This document shows, piece after piece, positions 54,757 through 62,879 of a stretch of DNA of 64,000 nucleotides (positions within the stretch are counted from its first letter, which is position 1; each line of letters begins with the position of its first letter). The position numbers were made by a program, and so were the translations under genes. The notes beneath the pieces are model-generated. The model made no database searches and was not told the origin of the DNA. It saw only the letters and a list, made by a program, of their open reading frames with translations. Origin of the DNA: Pelagomonas calceolata (lineage: Eukaryota > Sar > Pelagophyceae > Pelagomonadales > Pelagomonadaceae). Location: NCBI GenBank assembly GCA_918797485.1, contig CAKKNE010000002.1:3996501-4060500 (forward strand), read 5' to 3'.

Positions 54757-55668
54757 TTAGTACCGCGTCGTCCGCTTGCCGCAGTTGATCCCGTAGAAGC
54801 CCTTGAAGCACTTGCAGAGCCCGTCCTTGCACGTGCCCCGGTTCGAGCAGTCGACGTGGCAGATGTTCCCCGGTCGGCCGACGCCCCGACCGCCGGCCGC
54901 GACGACGCCCGTGCAGTTCGTCTCGTCCCTTTCCGTCATCGGGTCGTCGCCCGAGGGACACCGCTTCTGGCCACAGTCGGGCCCGTGGAACTCGGCCTGC
55001 TGTCGTTCGCCCGGACCTAAGCCCACGGGCCAGGACGAGTCGCAGAGGCAGGCCCGGTTGAGATTCTGGTCGTACGTGGGACCTCCGAGGCCCGACCGCG
55101 ACATCGCACCATCATAGCGAATAGATATGTTTTGTGTAGGATCACCGGGCTCCGGGAGATTCGTGAGATCATCCGTGTTGTTGACGGACGTGAAGCCGTC
55201 GTTGAGAGGTAAAGCGTCCTTCATCTTCGCGAGTTGGCGCATCGTGAGACACAGCCCTTTGCCCGAGCAGTCGTTCGGACACGTTTTTGATTGGCAAGCC
55301 GTGCCGGCAAACCCCGGGAAGCACTGGCACGTGCCCGTGAGTCGGTCGCAAAAACCAGCATTGGAACATTCCTTCAGCGAATGGGCTTCTGTTACTGAAG
55401 TGGGCATGTCACTCTGGGCCTTTCCAAACGGACATGTTCGTTCGGTACAGAAGGCGTCGCCGCCCCAGCCGGGGTCACACTTACAATTCGCGAACGGGCT
55501 CCCCGGGCCGCCCTTTTGTTCGCACTTGCCGTGGCCATTGCAGTAGTTCAGCGTATGACACCCGAAGCACCGCGCGCCTTCGGCCAGGCAGTCGATCTCT
55601 CCCACCGACTCCCAGGAGCTCGGCTCTTGCGGCGCTGCTAGGGGTAGGCAGAGGAGGAGGAGCCGCAT
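54757..55668 (-). CDS. Secreted EGF-repeat protein
   Basis: ATG 55668 gives a signal peptide (MRLLLLCLPLAAPQ). The 303-residue mature region is built of EGF-like Cys clusters: CNGHGKCEQKGG, CKCDPGWGGDAFCTERTCPFG, CDRLTGTCQCFPGFAGTACQ, CSGKGLCL, then CSNRGTCKDGLCKCFKGFYG at the end. The arrangement (CPFG ... CSNAGFCDRLTG ... CPNDCSGKGLC) parallels the larger EGF gene at 23669-26133, so the two are related. Likely an extracellular or wall protein; function unknown. Confidence 0.85.
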   Translation of the reverse strand: MRLLLLCLPLAAPQEPSSWESVGEIDCLAEGARCFGCHTLNYCNGHGKCEQKGGPGSPFANCKCDPGWGGDAFCTERTCPFGKAQSDMPTSVTEAHSLKECSNAGFCDRLTGTCQCFPGFAGTACQSKTCPNDCSGKGLCLTMRQLAKMKDALPLNDGFTSVNNTDDLTNLPEPGDPTQNISIRYDGAMSRSGLGGPTYDQNLNRACLCDSSWPVGLGPGERQQAEFHGPDCGQKRCPSGDDPMTERDETNCTGVVAAGGRGVGRPGNICHVDCSNRGTCKDGLCKCFKGFYGINCGKRTTRY

Positions 55669-55854
55669 CGCGGTTCGTTGACGCGCAGCGATGCTCCGAC
55701 GGACTTGGCGCTTCGATGGCGTCTGCGGACGCGCAGTCACGCTTCGTCAGCCGTCGGGGCAGCCCATGTTTGCGCGCTGCCTACCGGCACTGGCAGGGGC
55801 TTACCCCGCACGATAGAGTCACCACACTATTCTTACTAGTCTTCCCCAGAAGCA

Positions 55855-57033
55855 TCATCGCGCCACCGCAACGGCGGACAGCCGCTCGGTCTCCCCCTCC
55901 GCGAGCGCCAGGTCGTGCGCCGGGTACGCCCTCTCCACATCCGTCCGCGCCGCACGCAACGCCGCGCGGCACAGCTCCGCGGCGGCCCGGAAGTCTTCTC
56001 CCGACGAAGCGCGCGCGAGCGCCAGCGACGCGACGCTATGGAGTGCGACGACGTCGTAGGGTGCCAGGCGTGCCGCTTCCGAGAGGTGCGCCGCCGCGGC
56101 GTCGGCCAGCGCCTCGGCCAGATGCGGCCTTCGTCGCGCGGACGCGTCGGCAAGCCCGCGCAACGACAGACCTGCCACCTTATGCAATTCAGCCGCGTCG
56201 ACCGCGTCCGTCGGAAGCGCCGACCTCGCGGCGCGCACGGCCCGCGCGTACTTGCCAGCGCGTCGCAAATCCATGGCCCGCGCCAGGGACAAGCGCGCAT
56301 GGTCCGGTGCCGTCGATGCCAAAAAACAAACGAGGACGTAGCGCTCGCCCTCCGTCGTCGCGGCGCCGGCGTGCCGCGTGCGGCCGGCGTGCGCGACGGC
56401 GTCGCCGGCACGCACCGGTGTGAGCGTCACGTCGCCGGGCCCCTCGAAGCGCGTACCGCCTCCAATAAAATCATCAGCGTCGCTCAGGGCGACATTAAGA
56501 GTCAGCGTCGAGAAGTCGCGATGCACCGGCTGGCCCGACGCGGCGCGGTCCCGTGCCAGGTCCGGCGCGTACTTCACTATTAGTGCGTCGTAGATGGCTA
56601 ATTGCGTCGCGTTCGCCGCCTCGGGCACGCGCAGCGCCCCCGCGAAGCGTTGCGACGCGACGAACGCCCGCAGCCAGCGCTTCGTCCGCGGCAGCTCGTC
56701 CGCGTGGCAGTCCCGCAGGTCCTCGGTCATCGAGAAGCGCGACATCGACGTCTGCTCTGAAAAGCGCGCGTCGGCTTCTCGCTTTATTCGCCGCGCGACG
56801 GCGCGCGGCATGACGCTTGGCGCCGCGAGCACGGTGCGCGGCGCAGCGACGGCGCGCCAGCTCGCATCGTCGTCTCCCGTGACAGGGATCGGCGCGCCCC
56901 AGCGCTTCGCCGAGTCCGCGAGATCGCTTTCGTGGCGCTGCACGTTTTTGGCGTGCTCTGCTGCGAGTTGGTGAGTGCTGAGTGGTGTGAGCGCTCGCGC
57001 TGCGGTGATGAGCAGCAATGTAGCACTTCTCAT
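55855..57033 (-). CDS. Prolyl-4-hydroxylase-like 2OG-Fe(II) oxygenase with TPR-like tail
   Basis: The 392-residue product has an N-terminal signal-like segment (MRSATLLLITAARAL) and a 2-oxoglutarate/Fe(II) dioxygenase domain at about 85-245. It carries GQPVHRDFSTLTLNVALSD (iron-binding His-x-Asp) and GDAVAHAGRTRHAGAATTEG (distal His). The 2OG-binding basic residue probably lies in ERYVLVCFL. The last 130 residues form Ala-rich helix pairs resembling TPRs (AMDLRRAGKYARAVRAARSA). Secreted prolyl hydroxylases modify wall proteins; that is the likeliest role. Confidence 0.75.
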   Translation of the reverse strand: MRSATLLLITAARALTPLSTHQLAAEHAKNVQRHESDLADSAKRWGAPIPVTGDDDASWRAVAAPRTVLAAPSVMPRAVARRIKREADARFSEQTSMSRFSMTEDLRDCHADELPRTKRWLRAFVASQRFAGALRVPEAANATQLAIYDALIVKYAPDLARDRAASGQPVHRDFSTLTLNVALSDADDFIGGGTRFEGPGDVTLTPVRAGDAVAHAGRTRHAGAATTEGERYVLVCFLASTAPDHARLSLARAMDLRRAGKYARAVRAARSALPTDAVDAAELHKVAGLSLRGLADASARRRPHLAEALADAAAAHLSEAARLAPYDVVALHSVASLALARASSGEDFRAAAELCRAALRAARTDVERAYPAHDLALAEGETERLSAVAVAR

Positions 57034-57125
57034 CGTTGATTCTATGCTATTCCTGCATGCTTACGTTGCATTGCATGGGCTGCGCACCGATGCTTGCGAT
57101 GCGATGCATCTTGCATCGGTGGCTT

Positions 57126-57148
57126 GCTAGTGTCTTACCGGCACTAGC
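57126..57148 (+). promoter_or_regulatory. CTAG promoter element, canonical copy
   Basis: GCTAGTGTCTTAC, then CGG, then CACTAGC, preceded by GGCTT. It lies between divergent starts at 57033 and 57327. Confidence 0.75.
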
Positions 57149-57326
57149 GCATGCGAGAGACCTCCGAACACTCCTCCGCGAAAGGAGATCTCCAAGGCCC
57201 CACGACGAGAGGCAGGTCTCCCACGCCGCGAAGCCAGCAGCCCGCCCGTTAGCTGATCAGCTTCGCGCTGTGGGCAGCGCCGAAGGGCACGCAAACGCTG
57301 AAGGGCAGCGCAAACGACCACCCACG

Positions 57327-58931
57327 ATGTCGCGGCGCATGCAAACGCTCCGCAACATAAGCAACCGGCCGCGGTCCGCGCCGGCCCAACGGAAGCCGGT
57401 GGCCACGAGCACCGCACTGCCGGGCCCGGCCTCGCCCTTAGGCGGCGACGCCCACGCCGGGTTGCGGCCGGGCACGGCCAAGAACATCAAGCGACGGTCC
57501 GCGAGTGCGGCGTCGCGGAGGCGCCGAGAGATCGTGGGTGAATACATGCGCCGCAGCGTCGACCCCGTGATGAGGGAACTCGTGACGCATTTACTGGTCG
57601 AGAAGCCTTCCGATGTGACGAAGGAGATGCTGGCTTATCTCAGAGGTGTCCGGGACGGGACGACGCCCCAGATCCAGATGGACTCGCAGCGGAAAGTGTC
57701 GAAGGAAGATCGGGCTTACATGGCCCGCGACGTCAAGCCATTACTGACCGATTTACTGTCCGACGTCGTACGGGCACGACCTAGAGCTCCAGTGGACTTC
57801 TCCATAGCTTGGTTGGCATCTAGAAGGGCGCAGGCTACGGACGTGCCGGCGCCAAAGAGCGTCTCAAAATTAAGAGATGCCATCTCCTTCGATGCTGCCG
57901 TCACATCGCAAAAACCGACAACAACGCTAGAGAAGAAGCGCATCTTTGTGTTAGGCGATGTCTCATCCGGCAAGACGACCCTCCTCAAAGCGATGCAGGG
58001 CGACCTCGAGCCATCAGCAAAGCCGTCGGGAGGGTTCAAGACCTTCGATCTGGGCCACCAACTGTCGGAGGACGCCCCGCAGTCCACCTTAACGTTCTTC
58101 GACGTGTCCGGTAAAACAAAAGCGCGCGCGCGGTGGCCTGCCTACTTTTCAGATTGCCACGCCGTTGTTTTTGTGGTCGACTGTTCTAGCGACTTAGCTG
58201 AAGCAAGGACCTGCTTCGACTACTGCTTCCGGGCTACGAATGAAAATGAGGACGAACGCCGCAGTATGCTCAAGGGCAAGCCGCTGCTGGTGCTCGCGAA
58301 CAAGCAAGATATTGAGAGTAGTGCGAAGCCCGATGAAGTGTCGAAAGCTCTGGATTTGGACGCGTATCAACGAGATGGATATCATGTCGCCGTCTGTCCC
58401 GTCGTCGGAGACCCGCAAAAAAGCAATGGTGCACTGGACCCGCGCGTGGAAAGGGCCATCGACTGGCTCGCGCAGCGCATCGACGATAAAGCGGGCGCCC
58501 TGGAAGCGCGGCGCACGCGGGAGACGGCCGCGACGGACGCCTGGGACCAGCTCCAGAAGGAGAAGAAGGAGCAGCGGGTCTTCCGGAAAGTTCTCAGGAA
58601 GGCGCATCCCCAGGAGGGGGAGCCCGAGGAGTGCATGGATGAGTCTGAAGGTCTCGAGTTCTTCGCGTCGGAGCTAGGGTGTACGATAGAAGACATGGAC
58701 CCCACGGCGAAACGACTCGCAGCACTGATGAACTACCAGAAGCTCGCCTTGCAGATGACCGCCGCGATGAACCAACCGGTAAACCCCAAGAAGCGCGCGC
58801 CCATGGCCTGGCCGGACGTGGCGGCCTACGTCGAAGCTCGCAATTCAGAAAAGTGGGACCCGGCGGTCGTCCAGCGCGACGAGGACGAGGACCCGACGAG
58901 CATGAAGAACCGGATGGCGAAGCGGGCTTAG
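57327..58931 (+). CDS. ARL13-like GTPase with DPY30/RIIa-type docking segments
   Basis: From ATG 57327 the protein has 534 residues. The N-terminal 200 residues are basic, then carry two helical docking motifs of the DPY-30/RIIa kind (about 70-107, YMRRSVDPVMRELVTHLLVE; about 131-163, RDVKPLLTDLLSDVVRARPR). An Arf-like GTPase follows: P-loop GDVSSGKTTLL at 210-220, switch II region FFDVSGKTKAR, and NKQDIES for guanine specificity. Gly-Lys in place of the usual Gly-Gln in DxxGQ suggests weak or altered GTPase activity, as in ARL13B. The charged C-terminal tail is partly coiled. Ciliary function is likely. Confidence 0.75.
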   Translation: MSRRMQTLRNISNRPRSAPAQRKPVATSTALPGPASPLGGDAHAGLRPGTAKNIKRRSASAASRRRREIVGEYMRRSVDPVMRELVTHLLVEKPSDVTKEMLAYLRGVRDGTTPQIQMDSQRKVSKEDRAYMARDVKPLLTDLLSDVVRARPRAPVDFSIAWLASRRAQATDVPAPKSVSKLRDAISFDAAVTSQKPTTTLEKKRIFVLGDVSSGKTTLLKAMQGDLEPSAKPSGGFKTFDLGHQLSEDAPQSTLTFFDVSGKTKARARWPAYFSDCHAVVFVVDCSSDLAEARTCFDYCFRATNENEDERRSMLKGKPLLVLANKQDIESSAKPDEVSKALDLDAYQRDGYHVAVCPVVGDPQKSNGALDPRVERAIDWLAQRIDDKAGALEARRTRETAATDAWDQLQKEKKEQRVFRKVLRKAHPQEGEPEECMDESEGLEFFASELGCTIEDMDPTAKRLAALMNYQKLALQMTAAMNQPVNPKKRAPMAWPDVAAYVEARNSEKWDPAVVQRDEDEDPTSMKNRMAKRA

Positions 58932-59346
58932 TAGCTGATGCCGGGTAAGACCAAGATTACTACAACATACTTACTTCCAGTCGGCTAGGTGCTCGAGCAT
59001 CATGGATGCCTCCGGGCCGTCCATGTCCTCCCAAGTATCGATGACGCTCCACTTCCAGGACGCGTGGATTGTCGATGGGCTTCCCGAGTGTGCTCTGTTG
59101 ACATCGTGCGGAGCGGTACGCGAGCCGGATCTTTGACTGGTAGTTGCAGGGGTGGTATAGAGCACCGCTACGGTCTCCAAATGCTGCCCTCGTTAGCTAG
59201 CGGCGTTCAAAACGCTGCCAGAGCTGCCAATCTGCTGTTTGAAAATGGTGGAGAGCGCAGTCAGTCACTGCCGCCCGTGGATCCCTAGACTGGTCTAGCA
59301 CCACTCCAGGGAGCTATCAGGGGATGAATGTAACGGAATAAGATTA
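58932..59346. other. Tail-to-tail intergenic region
   Basis: 415 bp between convergent genes. It holds loose CTAG words (59285-59299) and a GTTAGCTAGCGGCGTTCAAAACGC-like inverted segment near 59195, but no coding signal. Nothing firm is recognised. Confidence 0.4.
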
Positions 59347-60213
59347 CTACTCGCGCTTGATCGGCGACGCTACCGAAAAATCGGCGAGGGGGAGGATCCG
59401 GTAGCCCGCCGCCGCCGTCTTTGATACGGACGCCTGGAACTCGTCGAGGCAGTCGCCGCACGTCCGGCCGAAGGTGCTCCCATAAGCAGACTTCTCGCCC
59501 GGCAGGTGGCCCGTGTAGCCGTTGATCCTATCTCTGGGGATCCGCTCCGTGTCCGTGCCGCTCAGTATACCTTTCTGCGGGTATATCGTCTTGGCCTCTT
59601 TTTGTACGCGTGCGAACGTCGACCCGAAGAAGTGCTGCGCGCCCCGGATGCACCCCGTGTAGCCCGGCGAGGCCTCGAGCTCGTGCCTCAATGCTAGCGT
59701 CTTCCCTAGGGCTCTGGCTTCCCGGAACCGTACCTCGTCTTTATCTAAGACGATGGTGTTCGTCCCCGACGGCATTTCTGTCGTCGACGTGGACACGATG
59801 CGATGTTTTGAGGGAGACGCCGACTTGCGGTGCTCCGCGAAGGAGTTTTCTACCGTCCTGCCGAAAGTTTCGGCGTAGCGGGTGACACGGCCGGGAATAT
59901 GGCCCGAATACCCCAGCACGCGGGCCGGCGCCGCGCTGTCCAAGCTTTCCGTCGCGACGCGCGGGCCCGCCTCTTCATGGGGATTCCCCGCGGGCGTCGG
60001 CGCGAAGTTGTGCGACGGCGCGCGCCGCGAGACCTCGCCGTCCGTTAATCCATAATAGTGCTGGCTGCCTCTGATAAAACCGCGGTAGCCCGGGATGGCT
60101 TTAGGCTTTTGGCTCTGGGTTTCGCGCGGAGGCGAAGGATGCTGCTCCTTGTCTGGGACGAAAAGGTTGTGCTCGGCCTTGGGAGGCGAGTGCAGGGGGC
60201 GCTGGAGCGACAT
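59347..60213 (-). CDS. CIMIP2/FAM166-like axonemal repeat protein
   Basis: ATG 60213 (MSLQRPLHSPPKAEHN) starts a 288-residue protein with four copies of a Gly-Tyr repeat. The copies are GYRGFIRGSQHYYGL, GYSGHIPGRVTRYAETFGRT, GYTGCIRGAQHFFGSTFARV and GYTGHLPGEKSAYGSTFGRT. The GY(S/T)GHIPG...GxTFG pattern is that of ciliary microtubule inner proteins (CIMIP2/FAM166 and relatives) that line the lumen of axonemal tubules. It is intronless. It adds to the flagellar gene set of this window. Confidence 0.8.
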   Translation of the reverse strand: MSLQRPLHSPPKAEHNLFVPDKEQHPSPPRETQSQKPKAIPGYRGFIRGSQHYYGLTDGEVSRRAPSHNFAPTPAGNPHEEAGPRVATESLDSAAPARVLGYSGHIPGRVTRYAETFGRTVENSFAEHRKSASPSKHRIVSTSTTEMPSGTNTIVLDKDEVRFREARALGKTLALRHELEASPGYTGCIRGAQHFFGSTFARVQKEAKTIYPQKGILSGTDTERIPRDRINGYTGHLPGEKSAYGSTFGRTCGDCLDEFQASVSKTAAAGYRILPLADFSVASPIKRE

Positions 60214-60670
60214 CGTGGGGTGCCCTTTTGCGCTGCCGGTCGAACAGGAGGCGGGAGCGGTTTCTGTGGAGTATTCGTGTGCGTCCGTGCGTCGAAGGCG
60301 TCCGCGGGGAGGGCGTTTAATTTGAGTGGGCAGCCGGACGGAGAGCAAAGGCCGGCGGTTTCGTACTCGGGTGCGCGTGCGGAGCAGGTTGGGTCAAGTT
60401 CTCGTCGAACGGCGTTCAAGGGCCGGCTGGGAGTAATCCTACGCTGCGTTGAAACCCGTACATTAGCTTGCCACTGGGGCCACGCGGCGCAAATAACCAT
60501 AGACAACCAACTCGCGGCTTTACGCGTGTGTCTTGCAGTTATATTAGTTGTGCGACACGAATTGCAGCCGAAGTTTTGCTCGGAAAGCATCGCTAAGCAC
60601 AGCATCACCTCTGGGCCACTGCCAGCACAGCAGTCGAACAACGCGAACACATCGAAGAACGCATCGAAAC
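60214..60670. other. Divergent promoter region without a CTAG element
   Basis: This head-to-head region of 457 bp is notable for lacking any recognisable CTAG...GCTAGC element, unlike most others in the window. No other motif is supported. Confidence 0.4.
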
Positions 60671-61414
60671 ATGGCCCGCGAAGCATTAAAAAAGATCGTC
60701 GTCTTCGGCGGCAACGGCTTTGTGGGAAGCGAGGTCTTAAAACGACTCAGCACCAAGCCGACGGTGCAAGCCGTCAGCGTGTCGCGGCGAGGAGCCGCGC
60801 CGGGCCACTGCGCCGACTTCGCCGATAAGGTCGAGTGGCGGACCGGCGACTGCCTCGACAAAAAGACCTACGCCGACGCCCTCGAGGGCGCCGCGGCCGT
60901 TGTTGTAAGCGTAGGGAGCCCACCACTACCCGGTGATGTAGAAGCCGCGCGTCGAGCGAACGGAGAGACGAATGTCAAGGTCATCGAGGCCGCGATGGAA
61001 GCGAAGGTCGGCCGCGCCGTCGTCGTCGGCGCGACGATGCCGCCGTGGCTCGACAGGGTCGCGGAGGGTTATGCCTTGGGCAAGCGGGACGCCTTCGAGG
61101 CGCTTGGAGGGTTCGCCCTGGGCGGCGGCGCCGTCGTCGTGAAGCCCAGTGCGATCTACGGGACGCGACATACGGAGTCAGGCTACCCCATACCGCTGGC
61201 GCCGGTCATGGCGCCGCTGTCCTACGCGCTTAGAATAGGAAGACCGGTGACGGGCTTCGTGACGGGCCTCGCGCCGTCGTTGCTCGACGGTCTCTTGGAG
61301 CCGCCGGTCCCCGTGCACGCCGTCGCGCAGACGGTCGTCGACGCGTGCCTGGAGGAGGAGTATGCCGAGGGCTTCGTCGCGCTCGGCGTGGAGGAGATCC
61401 TCAAACGCTGTTAA
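60671..61414 (+). CDS. NAD(P)-binding epimerase/dehydratase-like protein
   Basis: The 247-residue protein starts with a Rossmann fold (KKIVVFGGNGFVGSEVLKRL, motif GGNGFVGS) and continues with AVVVSVGSPPLP, NVKVIEAAMEAKVGRAVVVGA and KPSAIYGTRH. It is an atypical short-chain/NmrA-like or NDUFA9-like member, because the usual Tyr-x-x-x-Lys catalytic pair is not evident. A role in redox sensing, or as a complex I-like accessory subunit, is possible. There is no clear targeting peptide. Its stop is 88 bp from the convergent hydroxylase-like gene. Confidence 0.75.
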   Translation: MAREALKKIVVFGGNGFVGSEVLKRLSTKPTVQAVSVSRRGAAPGHCADFADKVEWRTGDCLDKKTYADALEGAAAVVVSVGSPPLPGDVEAARRANGETNVKVIEAAMEAKVGRAVVVGATMPPWLDRVAEGYALGKRDAFEALGGFALGGGAVVVKPSAIYGTRHTESGYPIPLAPVMAPLSYALRIGRPVTGFVTGLAPSLLDGLLEPPVPVHAVAQTVVDACLEEEYAEGFVALGVEEILKRC

Positions 61415-61502
61415 TTGTATATTTATGCGACCTTCTTCCGGTCCGCCCCGTCGTAGTATTTGGCATGGCGTGCGCGTCCCGCGGTTTGTCCCGCAAAACG
61501 CG

Positions 61503-62357
61503 CTACTGCGCGAGGTTCTTCGTGGGGTAGCGGTGGTGCGTCTCGTGCGCCCGCGTCGTATATTCAAAGCCCCAAAACCTAAACTGGACGTCGTAGGCCG
61601 TGTGGTTCAGGAGCGCTAGGATAGCGTACAGGATGAAGTGCACGAAGATCGTCAGGGCATGCACTGATGTTGTGTGACCAACAATGACCAAAGTGATGTA
61701 CAAACAGCTCAAGCCAAGCACCTGCTCGATGGGGTGCTCGTTGCCGGCGTCCGCATAACCCCGCTCCGGCAGTTGTTGTCTATGGTGGTGCTTGTGGACA
61801 TACGGGTAAAACCACGGCCGGTGCATCAGCAAGTGGAGCGGCGCGTAGAAGGCGTCGTCGATCGCGAAGATTAAGTAGAGTGCTGGTAATGTATTCAGCA
61901 TTCCTAGGTCATTTAACCTCCAAGCAAAGTTCGGGGACGACAGCACGATATCGATCACGTGGCACGTGAACTGCCACTCCACCACCGAATTGATGCACAA
62001 AAACAAATAGTCGATCCACTCCAACTTCACGAGGCCCCGATTGCCCGTGTTGATGCGGTACATCATCATTTTATTGTTATAAGCGCGGTCTAGGAGTACG
62101 AGTACGATATGATCGAGGAGCTGCAATCCTAAACATTTCAGGGCCCACCCACACCAGTAGTACTCTCTCGATAGGTTCAGGGGGTTCGTCAATTTCTCAA
62201 AACTTTCTCGTCGCTTACTTCGCAGCAACAGGAGCAGTCCGACGAAAGCCGCGAAGGACTGGAAGCTCTTCTTGTGCTTGCGGAGCTGGTCCTCGACTAT
62301 CGTAGATCTTCGTCGCGCCGTGGGCTGGGCGAGGCTCTTCGGGGGGGCGACGCACAT
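61503..62357 (-). CDS. Fatty-acid-hydroxylase/sterol-desaturase family membrane enzyme
   Basis: The first ATG is at 62357 (MCVAPPKSLAQ). The 284-residue protein has about four hydrophobic segments and the three His clusters that bind the di-iron centre: HLLMH, HKHHHRQ and ETHHR (with HETHH). Family members oxidise lipid chains at the ER, using cytochrome b5 electrons (C4-sterol demethylation, C5 desaturation, fatty acid hydroxylation). The substrate cannot be told. The histidine boxes are complete, so activity is expected. Confidence 0.88.
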   Translation of the reverse strand: MCVAPPKSLAQPTARRRSTIVEDQLRKHKKSFQSFAAFVGLLLLLRSKRRESFEKLTNPLNLSREYYWCGWALKCLGLQLLDHIVLVLLDRAYNNKMMMYRINTGNRGLVKLEWIDYLFLCINSVVEWQFTCHVIDIVLSSPNFAWRLNDLGMLNTLPALYLIFAIDDAFYAPLHLLMHRPWFYPYVHKHHHRQQLPERGYADAGNEHPIEQVLGLSCLYITLVIVGHTTSVHALTIFVHFILYAILALLNHTAYDVQFRFWGFEYTTRAHETHHRYPTKNLAQ

Positions 62358-62542
62358 GCTTGCGGCGGCGTTTTGCGGCTGCCACGCCAATCTCGTTTGG
62401 AGCGCCGTCCGGGGCGTTAGTGTTGGTTGTTTCGCACTTGAGCCGTTGGTAGGTGTCGTGGCTGTCGTATACGCGGCTTAGATCGGCAGCGTCGCCGCTA
62501 GGGACGGCGGTAGAGCGGCGAAACGACTGCCACCTCGACTTC

Positions 62543-62566
62543 GCTAGCGGTCTGTAAAGACACTAG
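62543..62566 (-). promoter_or_regulatory. CTAG promoter element (reverse orientation, one-base variant)
   Basis: On the minus strand it reads CTAGTGTCTTTAC, then AGACC, then GCTAGC, with one extra T in the core. It lies between divergent starts at 62357 and 62880. Confidence 0.65.
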
Positions 62567-62879
62567 GAATAGCCACGCTTTGGTTTTTCGCTTCATACGA
62601 AGCCAAGCTGCGGCATCGGACAGCTTTGACTGGTTCGGACATCACTAATCGATCACAGCTGCACGCCTGAAACAGCAGCGTGCCGATTAGAGGCTTTTAA
62701 AAGGCTAAACACAGCCTACCCGCGAAAGCCGCTCTCCGGCAGGATATAAGCGCAAGAAACGCAGCAGAAAACGCCGCGCCCCGCTCCCCGACGTCGAAGA
62801 AGGCCTCGGCGACGCGGTCCGCAGCCAACACCCCCCAAAAACCAAGCAAATAAACGTCGTCGAGACAAGGCGGGAAACC

